DNA of 15,947 nt from an uncultured Collinsella sp. (GCA_902496945.1 CABVDE010000043.1:1-15947), one strand, 5' to 3'; shown: positions 8,381 through 15,355, counted from the first letter of the stretch. Notes: generated by a model not told the origin, from the letters alone. Translations and numbers: made by a program.

Positions 8381-9067
8381 CTACCTCCTTTGGTTGATGA
8401 GGTCCTCGATGATGCGAACGACCTCGTCGATGGTGTGGGCGGTGGAGTCGACGTGTACCGCGTCCTCGGCGGGCACGAGTGGCGCGACCTCGCGGCTGCT
8501 GTCGAGCTTGTCGCGCTGCCTGAGGGCGTCGAGGGTCTCGTCGACCTCGGCCTCGAGCTGCTCTGAGGTAAGCGGCTGGGCGTCGTTTTGGTGACGCTGC
8601 AGCACACGGCGGCGGGCACGCTCACGCGGGTCGGCGGTCAGGAAGACCTTGACCTGCGCGTTGGGGAACACGACGGTGCCGATGTCGCGACCCTCGGCCA
8701 CAATGTCGCGATCCTCGGCGGCGCGGCGCTGGTGGATGAGCATGGCGGCGCGCACGCCCGGGTAGGCCGAGACCTTGGACACGTTGGCGTCCACCTGCGG
8801 GGTGCGGATGGCGGCCGAGGCGTCCTGGCCGTCGATGGTCAGGCGCGTGTCCTCGCCGGTGCCGTTGGTAAAGCGGATTTCGATCTGCTCGGCGAGGGCG
8901 TCGATGGCCGCCTCGTCGTCCAGATCGATGCCGCGGTCGAGTGCGGCAAAGGTGACGGCGCGATACATAGCGCCCGTATCGAGCTTGTTAAAGCCCAGCT
9001 GGCGGGCGATTTCCTTGGCGATAGTGGACTTGCCGGAACCGGCGGGGCCGTCGATGGCGACGATCAT
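8381..9067 (-). CDS. cmk: Cytidylate kinase (CMP/dCMP kinase)
   Basis: Phosphorylates CMP and dCMP with ATP to the diphosphates. The 228 residues are typical of the bacterial long form with a CMP-binding insert. Walker A GPAGSGKS is at 7-14, LDTGAMYRA at 29-37, AEGRDIGTVVFP at 124-135, the lid arginines RERARRR at 148-154 and RDKLDSSR at 185-192. The ATG has AAAGG about 9-11 nt upstream. It follows the pseudouridine synthase gene after 69 nt and precedes plsC by 3 nt; the rluB-cmk-plsC order is common in Gram-positive bacteria. A link to lipid synthesis through CTP for CDP-diacylglycerol is plausible but inferred. Confidence 0.97.
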   Translation of the reverse strand: MIVAIDGPAGSGKSTIAKEIARQLGFNKLDTGAMYRAVTFAALDRGIDLDDEAAIDALAEQIEIRFTNGTGEDTRLTIDGQDASAAIRTPQVDANVSKVSAYPGVRAAMLIHQRRAAEDRDIVAEGRDIGTVVFPNAQVKVFLTADPRERARRRVLQRHQNDAQPLTSEQLEAEVDETLDALRQRDKLDSSREVAPLVPAEDAVHVDSTAHTIDEVVRIIEDLINQRR

Positions 9068-9136
9068 GCAATGCTGCCTTTCGGTGGTTGACGTGCTGGT
9101 ATGAGTCGCGGGCGTTGCGCGTGGCTGACGGGTTGC

Positions 9137-10102
9137 CTACCCCGTGTAGCGCTCGCGGTAGGTGTTGCGCTTGGGTGCGGAGCCGTGGCTGCCGTGGTGG
9201 CGCGTGCGACTCGCGGGGGTGTCCTGGGGCTTGCCGCCGCGCTTGGCGCTGGCCTGCTTGGGCGGGATACCGCCAGCCTTGAGGATCTGCACCTCGCGAT
9301 CGGTGAGTTCGCGCCACGAGCCCTTGGCTACGCCTTCGAGCTCCAGGCCGGCAAAGTTGCAGCGATGCAGGCGGATCACCGGGTGGTGGATCTTACTCAG
9401 CATGCGCTTGACCTGGTTCTTGCGGCCCTCGCGGATGATGACCTCCACAGCCGTGGTGCCGGGCTTGACGCCCTGGGGCGCCACGGCTTCGGCTTCGCGC
9501 GCAGAGATAATGCGGCAGATCGCCGGCTGGCACAGACCATCGTCGAGCTCGATGCCGCGACGCAGCGGTTCCAAGTCGCGGTCGGTGAGGCGGCCGTCCA
9601 CGAGCGCCTGGTATGTCTTGTAGACGTGCTTGCTGGGGTGCAGTAGGTCCTGGGACAGGTCGCCGTCGGTGGTAAAGAGCAACAGGCCCGTAGTGTCGCG
9701 GTCCAGGCGCCCAACCGGGAACAGGCCCGGAAAGCGGTCGCGGGGGACCAGGTCGGCCACGCAGGGACGCTCCTGCGGGTCGCTCATGGTGGTGAGGTAG
9801 CCGGTAGGCTTGTAGAGCATCAGGTACACGGCGCCCTGGTTGAGCTTGACGGGCATGCCGTCGACCTCGATGTGGTCGCGGTCGACATCGACCTTGGTGC
9901 CCAGCTCGGTCGCGACCGTGCCGTTGACTGTCACGCGGCCGGCTGTCATCAGGTCCTCCGAGCCGCGACGGCTCGCCACGCCCGCACGCGCCAAAAAGCG
10001 CTGCAGGCGCATGGTGTGCGGGTAGATGGGCTGGGCGTCGGGCGTGGGCGACCCCGGGTCGCCGGCGATGCGCGTCTCCCCTGCTTCGTTAGTTCTCGTC
10101 AT
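9137..10102 (-). CDS. rluB: 23S/16S rRNA pseudouridine synthase, RsuA/RluB family
   Basis: Converts a specific rRNA uridine to pseudouridine. The 321 residues begin with a 30-residue polar leader, then an S4 RNA-binding domain (MRLQRFLARAG at 31-41, AGRVTVNG at 54-61), then the catalytic domain with GRLDRDTTGL at 131-140; Asp134 is the catalytic aspartate. EGRKNQVKRML follows later, and the protein ends in a basic, Gly/His/Arg-rich tail of about 40 residues, probably disordered and RNA-binding. I chose the ATG at 10102 because GGAGGA lies 5 nt upstream; an ATG 20 codons further up lacks that support. It overlaps the end of scpB by 14 nt. RluB-like activity on 23S rRNA is the likelier call from the scpAB-cmk context, but RsuA, RluE or RluF substrates cannot be excluded by sequence reading. 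Confidence 0.92.
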   Translation of the reverse strand: MTRTNEAGETRIAGDPGSPTPDAQPIYPHTMRLQRFLARAGVASRRGSEDLMTAGRVTVNGTVATELGTKVDVDRDHIEVDGMPVKLNQGAVYLMLYKPTGYLTTMSDPQERPCVADLVPRDRFPGLFPVGRLDRDTTGLLLFTTDGDLSQDLLHPSKHVYKTYQALVDGRLTDRDLEPLRRGIELDDGLCQPAICRIISAREAEAVAPQGVKPGTTAVEVIIREGRKNQVKRMLSKIHHPVIRLHRCNFAGLELEGVAKGSWRELTDREVQILKAGGIPPKQASAKRGGKPQDTPASRTRHHGSHGSAPKRNTYRERYTG

Positions 10103-10808
10103 GTATATCCTCCGAGGTCTCGTCGACGGCAAGGGCGTCCTCGTCCTCGACTGCCTCAACATCGGTATCGATCAATTCGCGCTCTTCGTCCAGGTCCTCG
10201 GCTTGCTCCTCGAGCGTGGACTGAATGCTGCGACCGCTCAGGCGCTCGCGGATAAACTGGCGCGACTGCTCGTCGGGTGCAAATTGCTCCAGATCGGGCA
10301 GGTCGCGAGTGGAGCGCAGGCCAAACTTCTCAAGGAAGGCGTTGGTCGTACCGTAGATGATAGCCTGGCCGCGCTCGGGATCGCGCCCGAGCTCGCGCAC
10401 CAGACCCTTGTCCACGAGCGACGCGATGACGCCGTCGGAGTTGACGCCGCGAATGCCCTTGACCACCTCGCGCGTCACGGGCTGGTGATAGGCGATAACG
10501 GCGAGTGTCTCGAGCGCCGCCTGCGATAACTTTTGCGTATCCCAGCTCAGCACATAAGCCTCGACCACGTCGTGGTAGGCGGGGTGCGTAAACAGGCGCC
10601 AGCCGCCGGCGACCTCGCGCAGCTGAAAACCGCGGTTGGCCTCCTCGTACTCAACCTTGAGCTCGGCCAAAAGCGACGCGCACTCGCCCGGGGCGATATC
10701 AAGCGCACCAGCAAGCGCGGGCGCACTCACCGGATCGCTCGACACCAGCAGCAGCGCCTCGAGGGCGCCCTTGAGGCTGTTTGCCTCCAGCGTGGAAAGG
10801 GAAGACAT
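10089..10808 (-). CDS. scpB: Segregation and condensation protein B
   Basis: Dimeric winged-helix subunit of the SMC-ScpAB condensin complex, which acts on the nucleoid. It has 239 residues. The family core LSQAALETLAVIAYHQPVT is at 94-112, followed by REVVKGIRGVNSDGVI (113-128), KGLVRELGR (134-142), YGTTNAFLEKFGL (152-164) and DLPDLEQF (169-176). The last 45 or so residues are strongly acidic and low in complexity (for example EDLDEERELIDTD at 204-216), probably a disordered tail. The AGGAG Shine-Dalgarno site overlaps the stop codon of scpA, so the two subunits are probably co-translated from one message. Its own end overlaps the pseudouridine synthase gene by 14 nt. Confidence 0.95.
   Translation of the reverse strand: MSSLSTLEANSLKGALEALLLVSSDPVSAPALAGALDIAPGECASLLAELKVEYEEANRGFQLREVAGGWRLFTHPAYHDVVEAYVLSWDTQKLSQAALETLAVIAYHQPVTREVVKGIRGVNSDGVIASLVDKGLVRELGRDPERGQAIIYGTTNAFLEKFGLRSTRDLPDLEQFAPDEQSRQFIRERLSGRSIQSTLEEQAEDLDEERELIDTDVEAVEDEDALAVDETSEDIHDEN
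10108..10113 (-). promoter_or_regulatory. Shine-Dalgarno site that fixes the pseudouridine synthase start
   Basis: GGAGGA on the minus strand, 5 nt before the ATG at 10102, lying within the last codons of scpB. It favours this start over the upstream ATG at 10162 and over an ATG 30 codons downstream, where the S4 domain begins. Confidence 0.75.
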
Positions 10809-10820
10809 GGTTGGCCGCTC

Positions 10821-11630
10821 CTATTCGGTGAGCTCGGGGCCCTCGCCGGGCACGTAGGCCTCGGCGCCCTCGACGCGGTTGATTTGAATGGTTCCAAAGA
10901 TCTCGTCCTGGCTCAGCGTGAGCGAGCCGCGCTTGGCGAGCTCCAGCATGGCCAGGAAGGTGACGACGAGCTGCTCGGTCGTGGCGTCGCCGTCCAACAG
11001 CTCGCGGAAGGTGCAGGTTTGGTGCGCCATGGTAAAGCGGTCGACCGAGGCGACGGTCAGGTCGAGCGGCACGCGATGGGGCGCCACGTGCTCGGCCTCC
11101 AGCAGGAAGGTCTGGCGCTTGCCGTCCAGGTCGGCACAGATGACGGCCAGGCCGCGCAGGGTAATGCCGGCCAGGTAGTCGGGCATAAGGCCCAAAAACT
11201 CGGGGTCGGGGCCGGCCACGCGAGGATGCATGCGACTCTCGGCCTGCATCCGCGCGCCAAGGGCCGCTGCTGCCCCCTTAAACTGCTTGTAGGCGATCAG
11301 GCGCTGGATCAGGACCTCGCGCAGGGCGTCGCCGTCGAGCGCGCTCAGTTCCTCGAGGTCTTCGTCGTACTCGTCATCGTTGACGGATTCGCTGGGGGCC
11401 TCCTGGGGTACCAGCGAGGCGGCCTTAATGTCCAAAAGGGTGGCTGCGACCAGCAAAAAGTCGCTCGCGACATCTAGGTCCAGCGCCTCGATGCGCTCGG
11501 CCTCGGCCAGGTATTGTTCGGCCACCTCGCTAATCGAGATAGCACCGATATCTACTTTTTGGCGGGTTACCAGCTGCAGCAGCAGGTCGAACGGTCCGCT
11601 GTAGACCTGCGTCGACACGCGATACGACAT
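10821..11630 (-). CDS. scpA: Segregation and condensation protein A
   Basis: Kleisin subunit of the SMC condensin; bridges the SMC heads and carries the ScpB dimer. The 269 residues show the family N-terminus GPFDLLLQLVTRQKVDIGAI at 12-31, SEVAEQYL (34-41) and DFLLVAATLLDIKAASLVP (57-75). An acidic linker, NDDEYDEDLEEL, is at 84-95, and a C-terminal winged-helix end (about 195-257) contains VVTFLAMLELAKRGSLTLSQ. AAAGGAGGT at 11636-11644, a near-perfect Shine-Dalgarno site, lies 5 nt upstream of the ATG. The smc gene is not in the window. The 84-nt gap before it is one of the two larger gaps in the block, so a secondary promoter is possible here, though I could not identify one. Confidence 0.94.
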   Translation of the reverse strand: MSYRVSTQVYSGPFDLLLQLVTRQKVDIGAISISEVAEQYLAEAERIEALDLDVASDFLLVAATLLDIKAASLVPQEAPSESVNDDEYDEDLEELSALDGDALREVLIQRLIAYKQFKGAAAALGARMQAESRMHPRVAGPDPEFLGLMPDYLAGITLRGLAVICADLDGKRQTFLLEAEHVAPHRVPLDLTVASVDRFTMAHQTCTFRELLDGDATTEQLVVTFLAMLELAKRGSLTLSQDEIFGTIQINRVEGAEAYVPGEGPELTE

Positions 11631-11714
11631 CTTCGACCTCCTTTGACGGCGCCTTCGCGGCGCGGTTTGGGTGCATGTTGCGAGCGTTTGGCACGGTCGA
11701 CCTGTAAGTTTACC

Positions 11715-12398
11715 TTAGATGCCGGCGATTGCGAAGTTGAGCAGCCACTCGGCCAGCGGATACACGGTAACGTCGAAATAGCGGCCGATCACGTCGATGC
11801 CGGTCCACATGGGCAGCAGGTACAGAACAAGGATGAGGATGGGCATGGCGTATTGCTGCAGGTGGTAATAGTTGGCGAGCGCCTTGCCTTTAAGGAACGG
11901 AACGATGATCGACGAGCCGTCGAGTGGCGGGATCGGGATGAGGTTAAAGAATGCGAGCGACAGGTTGACCACGATAAAGGTGGCGCCGAAGTTCATGATC
12001 TGCGATGCCGCGGCAAAGGATATGCTGGTGTAGAGGTTGCCATAGGCCAGGTGCATGAGGGCTGCGGCGAGGCACGCCAGCGCGATGTTCGATGCGGGGC
12101 CGGCAGCGCTCACCAGGACCTCGTCACGCTTAGGGTGCTTGAGGTTGTTGAGGTAGACGGGCACCGGCTTGGCGAAGGCGAACACCGGGCCGCCGGCGGC
12201 AAGCATAAGCAGCGGCAGGATGATGGTGCCAAACGGGTCGATGTGGTTGAGCGGGTTGAGTGAGACGCGGCCGCGCGAACGGGCCGTCTTGTCGCCGAGC
12301 GCCCAGGCCGCGGCGGCGTGTGCGCTCTCGTGGATAACGATTCCCACGATGACGGCGACGGCGCTGGCAAGCAGGTTCATGAAGTAGCTGCTGGACAT
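11715..12398 (-). CDS. Site-2-protease-family membrane metalloprotease (M50)
   Basis: Multi-pass membrane zinc protease of the S2P/M50 type. The 227 residues carry the zinc motif HESAH at 23-27 within the first hydrophobic helix (His23, Glu24, His27), and the second motif NLIPIPPLDGSSI at 152-164, where Asp160 is the third ligand. SAAGPASNIALACLAAALMHLAYG (97-120) is another membrane segment of the fold. No PDZ domain is present, which places it with the short YwhC-like group whose substrates are mostly unknown. The start has GGGGAG about 4 nt upstream, adjoining the stop of the preceding small gene. It follows that gene by 9 nt. A role in cleaving an anti-sigma factor or signal peptide remnants is possible from the family only. 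Confidence 0.92.
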   Translation of the reverse strand: MSSSYFMNLLASAVAVIVGIVIHESAHAAAAWALGDKTARSRGRVSLNPLNHIDPFGTIILPLLMLAAGGPVFAFAKPVPVYLNNLKHPKRDEVLVSAAGPASNIALACLAAALMHLAYGNLYTSISFAAASQIMNFGATFIVVNLSLAFFNLIPIPPLDGSSIIVPFLKGKALANYYHLQQYAMPILILVLYLLPMWTGIDVIGRYFDVTVYPLAEWLLNFAIAGI

Positions 12399-12407
12399 GG
12401 CGCTCCC

Positions 12408-12704
12408 CTAGCGGACGCGACGCGACGCGCGCGTGAGCAGGTAGTCGGCTACAAACAGGATGACGGCGACGATGGCGTAATCCAGGCGGAACACGCCGCC
12501 AAAGGGCGACGTGATGACGCCGTAACCGGCAATGGCGCTCGGCAGCGCGCGCGAAAGCTCGACGACAAAACCGACGATCTGCAGCTTGGCGGTCAGACCG
12601 CTAAAGCACAACAGCACGGTCATCGCGCTCATAAAGATACCGCAGATGCGACAGGCGACGGCGATGATGCTCATCGCCACGGCAGCGGCCTTACGAGAGT
12701 TCAC
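12408..12704 (-). CDS. Small integral membrane protein of unknown function (GTG start)
   Basis: I do not recognise the family. With the GTG at 12704 the protein has 98 residues: a short basic start (MNSRKAAAVAMS), a hydrophobic helix at about 8-35 rich in Ala, Cys and Met, a second at about 42-63, and a third at about 74-91 (LDYAIVAVILFVADYLL), ending in the basic tail TRASRRVR. By the positive-inside rule both ends could lie in the cytoplasm only with an even number of spans, so the middle segment may be partly re-entrant. GTG was chosen because GAGGAGGAGA ends 6 nt upstream; an ATG 10 codons later has no good site. It overlaps the end of the ABC-F gene by 14 nt and precedes the M50 protease by 9 nt, so it is likely co-translated with both. 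The longer ATG-started frame at 12824 is a shadow of the ABC-F gene. Confidence 0.7.
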   Translation of the reverse strand: MNSRKAAAVAMSIIAVACRICGIFMSAMTVLLCFSGLTAKLQIVGFVVELSRALPSAIAGYGVITSPFGGVFRLDYAIVAVILFVADYLLTRASRRVR

Positions 12705-14727
12705 GCGCGGTCTCCTCCTCGATCTGGGTGGAAAGCTCGAGCCATTCGTCCTCGAGCTTGGGCAGCTCTTGCTTAAGGCCGTTATATTCCCCCAGCGCGG
12801 CGTTGAACTTGTCCTGATCTGCATAAAGTTCTTCGCTTGCCATCAATTCCATAAGCTCGTCATAGCGGACGCGCTTTTTGTCGAGTTCCTCCTCGATCTT
12901 CTTGAGCTGGTTGCGCACGCCCTTGAGCTTTTTATTGAGCGCGGCGCGGGCCTGGGCCTCGGCGCGCTTCTGCTCCTTGGTCTTTTTGCCTTCGGCCGGC
13001 TTGGGAGCGGCGGCGGGGGTGTTGGCCTGAGCGGTGTTGGCGGGCTTGGCGCCCTTGCCTGCGGACGCCGCGCTCTCCCCTGCCGCCTCGGCGGCGGCTC
13101 GTGCGGCGAGGTCCTCGCGCTTGTAGAGGTAGTAGTCGTAGTCGCCGTCGTAGACCGTGACCTTACCGTCGCGGATGTCGATCACGCGGTTGGCCACGGC
13201 GCGCACCAGGTGCTCGTCGTGGCTGATCAGCACGATGGTGCCGGGGAAGTTTTGTAGGGCGTTCTCGAGCATGTCCACCGAGTCGATGTCCAGGTGGTTG
13301 GTGGGCTCGTCCAGGCACAGGAGCGCCTCGGGTGCCACGAGCATCTTTGCCAAGGCCAGACGCGCCTTTTCGCCGCCGGAGAGGACGCGGACCTGCTTTT
13401 CGATGGAGTCGTTGTCGCTAAACAGGAAGGCGCCCAGCAGGCTGCGCTGCTGCGGTACGGTCCACTTAGGCGTGACGGTGTCGATCTCTTGCAGGACGGT
13501 GTTGGACTCGGTCATGCCCTCGAGCGCGTGCTGGGCGTAGTAGGCCACGCCCACGTTAGTACCCAGGTCGCGGGTGCCGGTGGTGGGCGGCTCCAGGCCG
13601 GCGAGGATCTTCATGAGCGTGGACTTGCCGGCGCCGTTGGGGCCGACGAGCGCCACGTGCTCGCCGCGGTAGAGCTTAAGGTCGATGTCGCTGTAGATGT
13701 GCTTATCGCCGTAGGACTTGGATACGCCCTCCAGGCCCACGACCATGTCGCCCGAGCGCGGCGGATCGGGGAATTTAAAGTCGATGTGCTTGTGGCCCTC
13801 GGGCAGGATGACAAGCTCCTTTTTGATCTGCTCGATCTTGCGGATGCGCTCCTGGGCCTGGGCGGCCTTGGTGGGCTTGTAGCGGAACTTGTCGACAAAG
13901 ACCTGCATGTGGGCGATATCGCGCTCCTGCGCAGCGCGCTTGGCGCGCATCTGCTCCAGGTTGTCCTCGCGCTGCTTGAGGTAGCTGCTGTAGTTGCCGG
14001 TATAGGTGGTCACGCGGCGATTCTCGAGGGCGGCGACGTGGTCGACGCAAGCGTCCATGAAGGCGCGGTCGTGGCTGACGATAAGGACGGCGCCGTCGTA
14101 GCTGGCGATAAAGCCGCGCAGCCACTGGACGCTCTCGAGGTCCAGGTGGTTGGTGGGCTCGTCCAGGAGCAGCAGGTCGGGGTGGCGCAGAAAGAGCTTG
14201 GCCAGCGCGATGCGCATCTGCCAGCCGCCCGAGAACTCGGAGCAGGGGCGCTCAAAGTCGGTGACCTTAAAGCCCAGGCCGGACAGGATCTTGCGCGCGT
14301 TGCTCTCGAGCTCGTAGCCGCCCAGGTGCTCAAAGCGGTCCTGGACCTGGCCGTACTCGTTGAGGAGTGCGTCGACATCCTTGCCCTGTTCGGAGAGTTC
14401 GGTGATCTGAGCCTGCAGCTCGTTAGCGCGCTCGCCCATGCGGCGGATTTCTTTAGCGGCTGCCATGACCTCGGCGAGGATGGTGGTGTCCTTGTGCTCC
14501 AGGTTGGTTTCCTGCTCTAGGTAGCCCACCTGGCAGTCCTTGGCGTACTGGACCTGGCCGGCGTCGGGGCTGTCGATTCCCATGATGATCTTGAGCATGG
14601 TGGTTTTGCCGGCGCCGTTTGGGCCCACGAGCGCGAAGCGCTCGCCGGGGTTGATCTGGAAGGACGCGCCACTAAAGAGGACGCGCGCGCCGAAGCTTTT
14701 TTCGATCTTGTCTACCAGGAGGATCAT
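12691..14727 (-). CDS. ABC-F family ATPase (duplicated ABC domains, ribosome-associated type)
   Basis: Soluble protein of 678 residues with two ABC ATPase domains and no membrane segment, the mark of the ABC-F family that acts on the ribosome. Domain 1: Walker A GPNGAGKTT (35-43), signature FSGGWQMRIALAK (165-177), Walker B LLLLDEPTNHLD (185-196), switch His219. Domain 2: Walker A GPNGAGKST (362-370), signature LSGGEKARLALAK (449-461), Walker B LLCLDEPTNHLD (469-480), switch His503. The linker between domains (about 240-325) is charged and helical, as expected for the tRNA-contacting arm. After 540 comes an Ala/Pro/Lys-rich linker, then a coiled coil (about 583-675) like the C-terminal domain of Uup. 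A housekeeping translation factor is likelier than antibiotic resistance given the operon; the exact subfamily is uncertain. AAAGG lies 7 nt upstream of the ATG. It is the first protein gene after the tRNA-Ala terminator. Confidence 0.94.
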   Translation of the reverse strand: MILLVDKIEKSFGARVLFSGASFQINPGERFALVGPNGAGKTTMLKIIMGIDSPDAGQVQYAKDCQVGYLEQETNLEHKDTTILAEVMAAAKEIRRMGERANELQAQITELSEQGKDVDALLNEYGQVQDRFEHLGGYELESNARKILSGLGFKVTDFERPCSEFSGGWQMRIALAKLFLRHPDLLLLDEPTNHLDLESVQWLRGFIASYDGAVLIVSHDRAFMDACVDHVAALENRRVTTYTGNYSSYLKQREDNLEQMRAKRAAQERDIAHMQVFVDKFRYKPTKAAQAQERIRKIEQIKKELVILPEGHKHIDFKFPDPPRSGDMVVGLEGVSKSYGDKHIYSDIDLKLYRGEHVALVGPNGAGKSTLMKILAGLEPPTTGTRDLGTNVGVAYYAQHALEGMTESNTVLQEIDTVTPKWTVPQQRSLLGAFLFSDNDSIEKQVRVLSGGEKARLALAKMLVAPEALLCLDEPTNHLDIDSVDMLENALQNFPGTIVLISHDEHLVRAVANRVIDIRDGKVTVYDGDYDYYLYKREDLAARAAAEAAGESAASAGKGAKPANTAQANTPAAAPKPAEGKKTKEQKRAEAQARAALNKKLKGVRNQLKKIEEELDKKRVRYDELMELMASEELYADQDKFNAALGEYNGLKQELPKLEDEWLELSTQIEEETARELS
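12711..12720 (-). promoter_or_regulatory. Shine-Dalgarno site inside ABC-F supporting a GTG start
   Basis: GAGGAGGAGA, 6 nt before the GTG at 12704. The same bases encode consecutive glutamates near the ABC-F C-terminus, so the match could be partly coincidental, but the spacing is ideal. Confidence 0.5.
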
Positions 14728-14758
14728 GGTGCCGCCTTTGACCTTGTGTGCCTATATG

Positions 14759-14786
14759 AAAAAAGGCCCCAACTTGCGTTGGAGCC
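14759..14786 (-). terminator. Rho-independent terminator after tRNA-Ala copy 1
   Basis: On the minus strand a 9-bp stem (14778-14786 with 14765-14773, one G-U pair) closes a GCAA tetraloop and is followed by six U. It lies 16 nt after the tRNA 3' end and 31 nt before the ABC-F start. Confidence 0.9.
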
Positions 14787-14802
14787 TCATTCAATGCTCG
14801 GG

Positions 14803-14875
14803 TGGAGACGAGGGGGATCGAACCCCTGACCTCTTGACTGCCAGTCAAGCGCTCTCCCAGCTGAGCTACGCCCCC
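14803..14875 (-). tRNA. tRNA-Ala (anticodon GGC), copy 1
   Basis: 73-nt cloverleaf. The 7-bp acceptor stem GGGGGCG/CGTCTCC has two G-U pairs, and the D-arm is GTAGCTCAGCTGGGAGAGCG. The anticodon stem CTTGA/TCAAG encloses loop CTGGCAG, giving anticodon GGC. The T-arm GGGGTTCGATCCCC is standard. The discriminator is A; CCA is not encoded (the following bases are CCC), so it must be added after transcription. The promoter and terminator are immediately adjacent. Confidence 0.97.
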
Positions 14876-14887
14876 GTGCGAAGAAGT

Positions 14888-14916
14888 ACTATACGGGAAC
14901 TCCCCCGCCGATGCAA
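14888..14916 (-). promoter_or_regulatory. Sigma-70-type promoter of tRNA-Ala copy 1
   Basis: On the minus strand, -35 TTGCAT (14911-14916) and -10 TATAGT (14888-14893) are separated by exactly 17 nt, and the tRNA begins 12 nt after the -10 box. Strong match and position; not tested experimentally. Confidence 0.8.
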
Positions 14917-15019
14917 GGACAATTTCGGAAAAACTTTCCGCGGCGCGAGCGCGGATGCCGGGCGCACTCAAGAACGAGGGGCGCGCGATGCCCGACCCGG
15001 CCCGCGTGGCGTGGCCCGC

Positions 15020-15042
15020 GGGCGGCGGCAACGCCGCCGCCC
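15020..15042. other. GC-only hairpin in tRNA spacer (copy 1)
   Basis: GGGCGGCGGC and its exact complement GCCGCCGCCC are separated by AAC. Neither strand has a T-run after it, so it is not a standard terminator. The same hairpin recurs at 15843-15865 in the second repeat copy. Confidence 0.6.
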
Positions 15043-15078
15043 TCCTTCCCGGCCCCTTTCGGCCGCCGCCGCGGACCG

Positions 15079-15131
15079 CCCGCCACGAAACCGGCCCGTC
15101 TACTACGTTTGGCCGGCATCCCCCGACCATG
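15079..15131 (+). repeat. Left arm of palindromic element
   Basis: A 53-bp arm whose reverse complement matches 15191-15243 at 44 of 53 positions. The outer block CCCGCCACGAAACCGGCCC and the inner block TACTACGTTT are identical in both arms, as is the end CGACCATG; the differences cluster between these blocks. Confidence 0.85.
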
Positions 15132-15147
15132 GCGTCTCGGGCAAAAT

Positions 15148-15176
15148 AAAACCGCAGGTAGACGGCCTGCGGTTTT
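15148..15176. terminator. Bidirectional rho-independent terminator
   Basis: Perfect 11-bp stem AAAACCGCAGG / CCTGCGGTTTT around a 7-nt loop, with an A-run on one side and a T-run on the other, so it could stop transcription from either strand. It sits in the centre of the palindromic element, between the CAU tRNA and the tRNA-Ala promoter. Confidence 0.8.
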
Positions 15177-15190
15177 CGCAAAATACGGGG

Positions 15191-15243
15191 CATGGTCGAG
15201 GGGTCAGGGTAAAACGTAGTAAATGGGCCGGTTTCGTGGCGGG
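15191..15243 (-). repeat. Right arm of palindromic element
   Basis: Inverted partner of 15079-15131, with 59 bp between the arms. It lies just outside the 371-bp direct repeat visible here. Confidence 0.85.
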
Positions 15244-15319
15244 AGCATCCTGGATGACCGCTGGGCAGCGTCTTAATGTGGGCAACCTGGCTGATATCGG
15301 CCAAATATTGCTGTCTTTG

Positions 15320-15355
15320 AAAAAAGAACAGGCCAGACATGTTGCCTGACCTGTT
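15320..15355 (-). terminator. Rho-independent terminator after the CAU tRNA
   Basis: On the minus strand AACAGGTCAG (15346-15355) pairs with CTGGCCTGTT (15327-15336) over 10 bp with one G-U, loop of 9 nt, followed by C and six T. It begins 8 nt after the tRNA CCA end. Confidence 0.88.

Larger units (their letters stand above)
14754..15124. repeat. Direct repeat copy 1, with tRNA-Ala unit (371 bp)
   Basis: I see no difference from the segment 823 bp further right (15577-15947) over 371 bp. It covers a terminator, tRNA-Ala, its promoter, a GC-rich spacer and most of the left arm of the palindromic element. The left boundary lies 4 nt beyond the terminator A-run: here preceded by T, in copy 2 by G. 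The right boundary is not visible because copy 2 runs into the window end. Confidence 0.95.

Noticed and set aside
9068..9136. 69-bp gap between the pseudouridine synthase gene and cmk
   Set aside because: Apart from the cmk ribosome site I see no promoter, terminator or small gene.
11631..11714. Possible promoter or regulatory site upstream of scpA
   Set aside because: The gap has a small GC hairpin (GCGCC/GGCGC) and a weak AT segment, but no convincing -35/-10 pair at proper spacing.
13288..14167. Exact 28-nt repeat at 13288-13315 and 14140-14167
   Set aside because: Both encode the Walker B stretch around DEPTNHLD in the two ABC domains; the identity follows from domain duplication and codon bias, not from a mobile repeat.
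13294..14520. Plus-strand 408-aa open frame
   Set aside because: Antisense shadow of the ABC-F gene, caused by high GC with few stop codons; low-complexity Val/Leu/Ala/Asp composition and no motif.
1..14727. Defence system, CRISPR array, prophage or transposon
   Set aside because: All genes in the block have housekeeping motifs; no repeat-spacer pattern, transposase, integrase or toxin-antitoxin pair was found.
14540..15349. Plus-strand 269-aa open frame
   Set aside because: Runs antisense through the ABC-F start, then through tRNA-Ala (GDRTPDLLTASQALSQLSYA is antisense tRNA) and the palindrome. No ribosome site or family resemblance.
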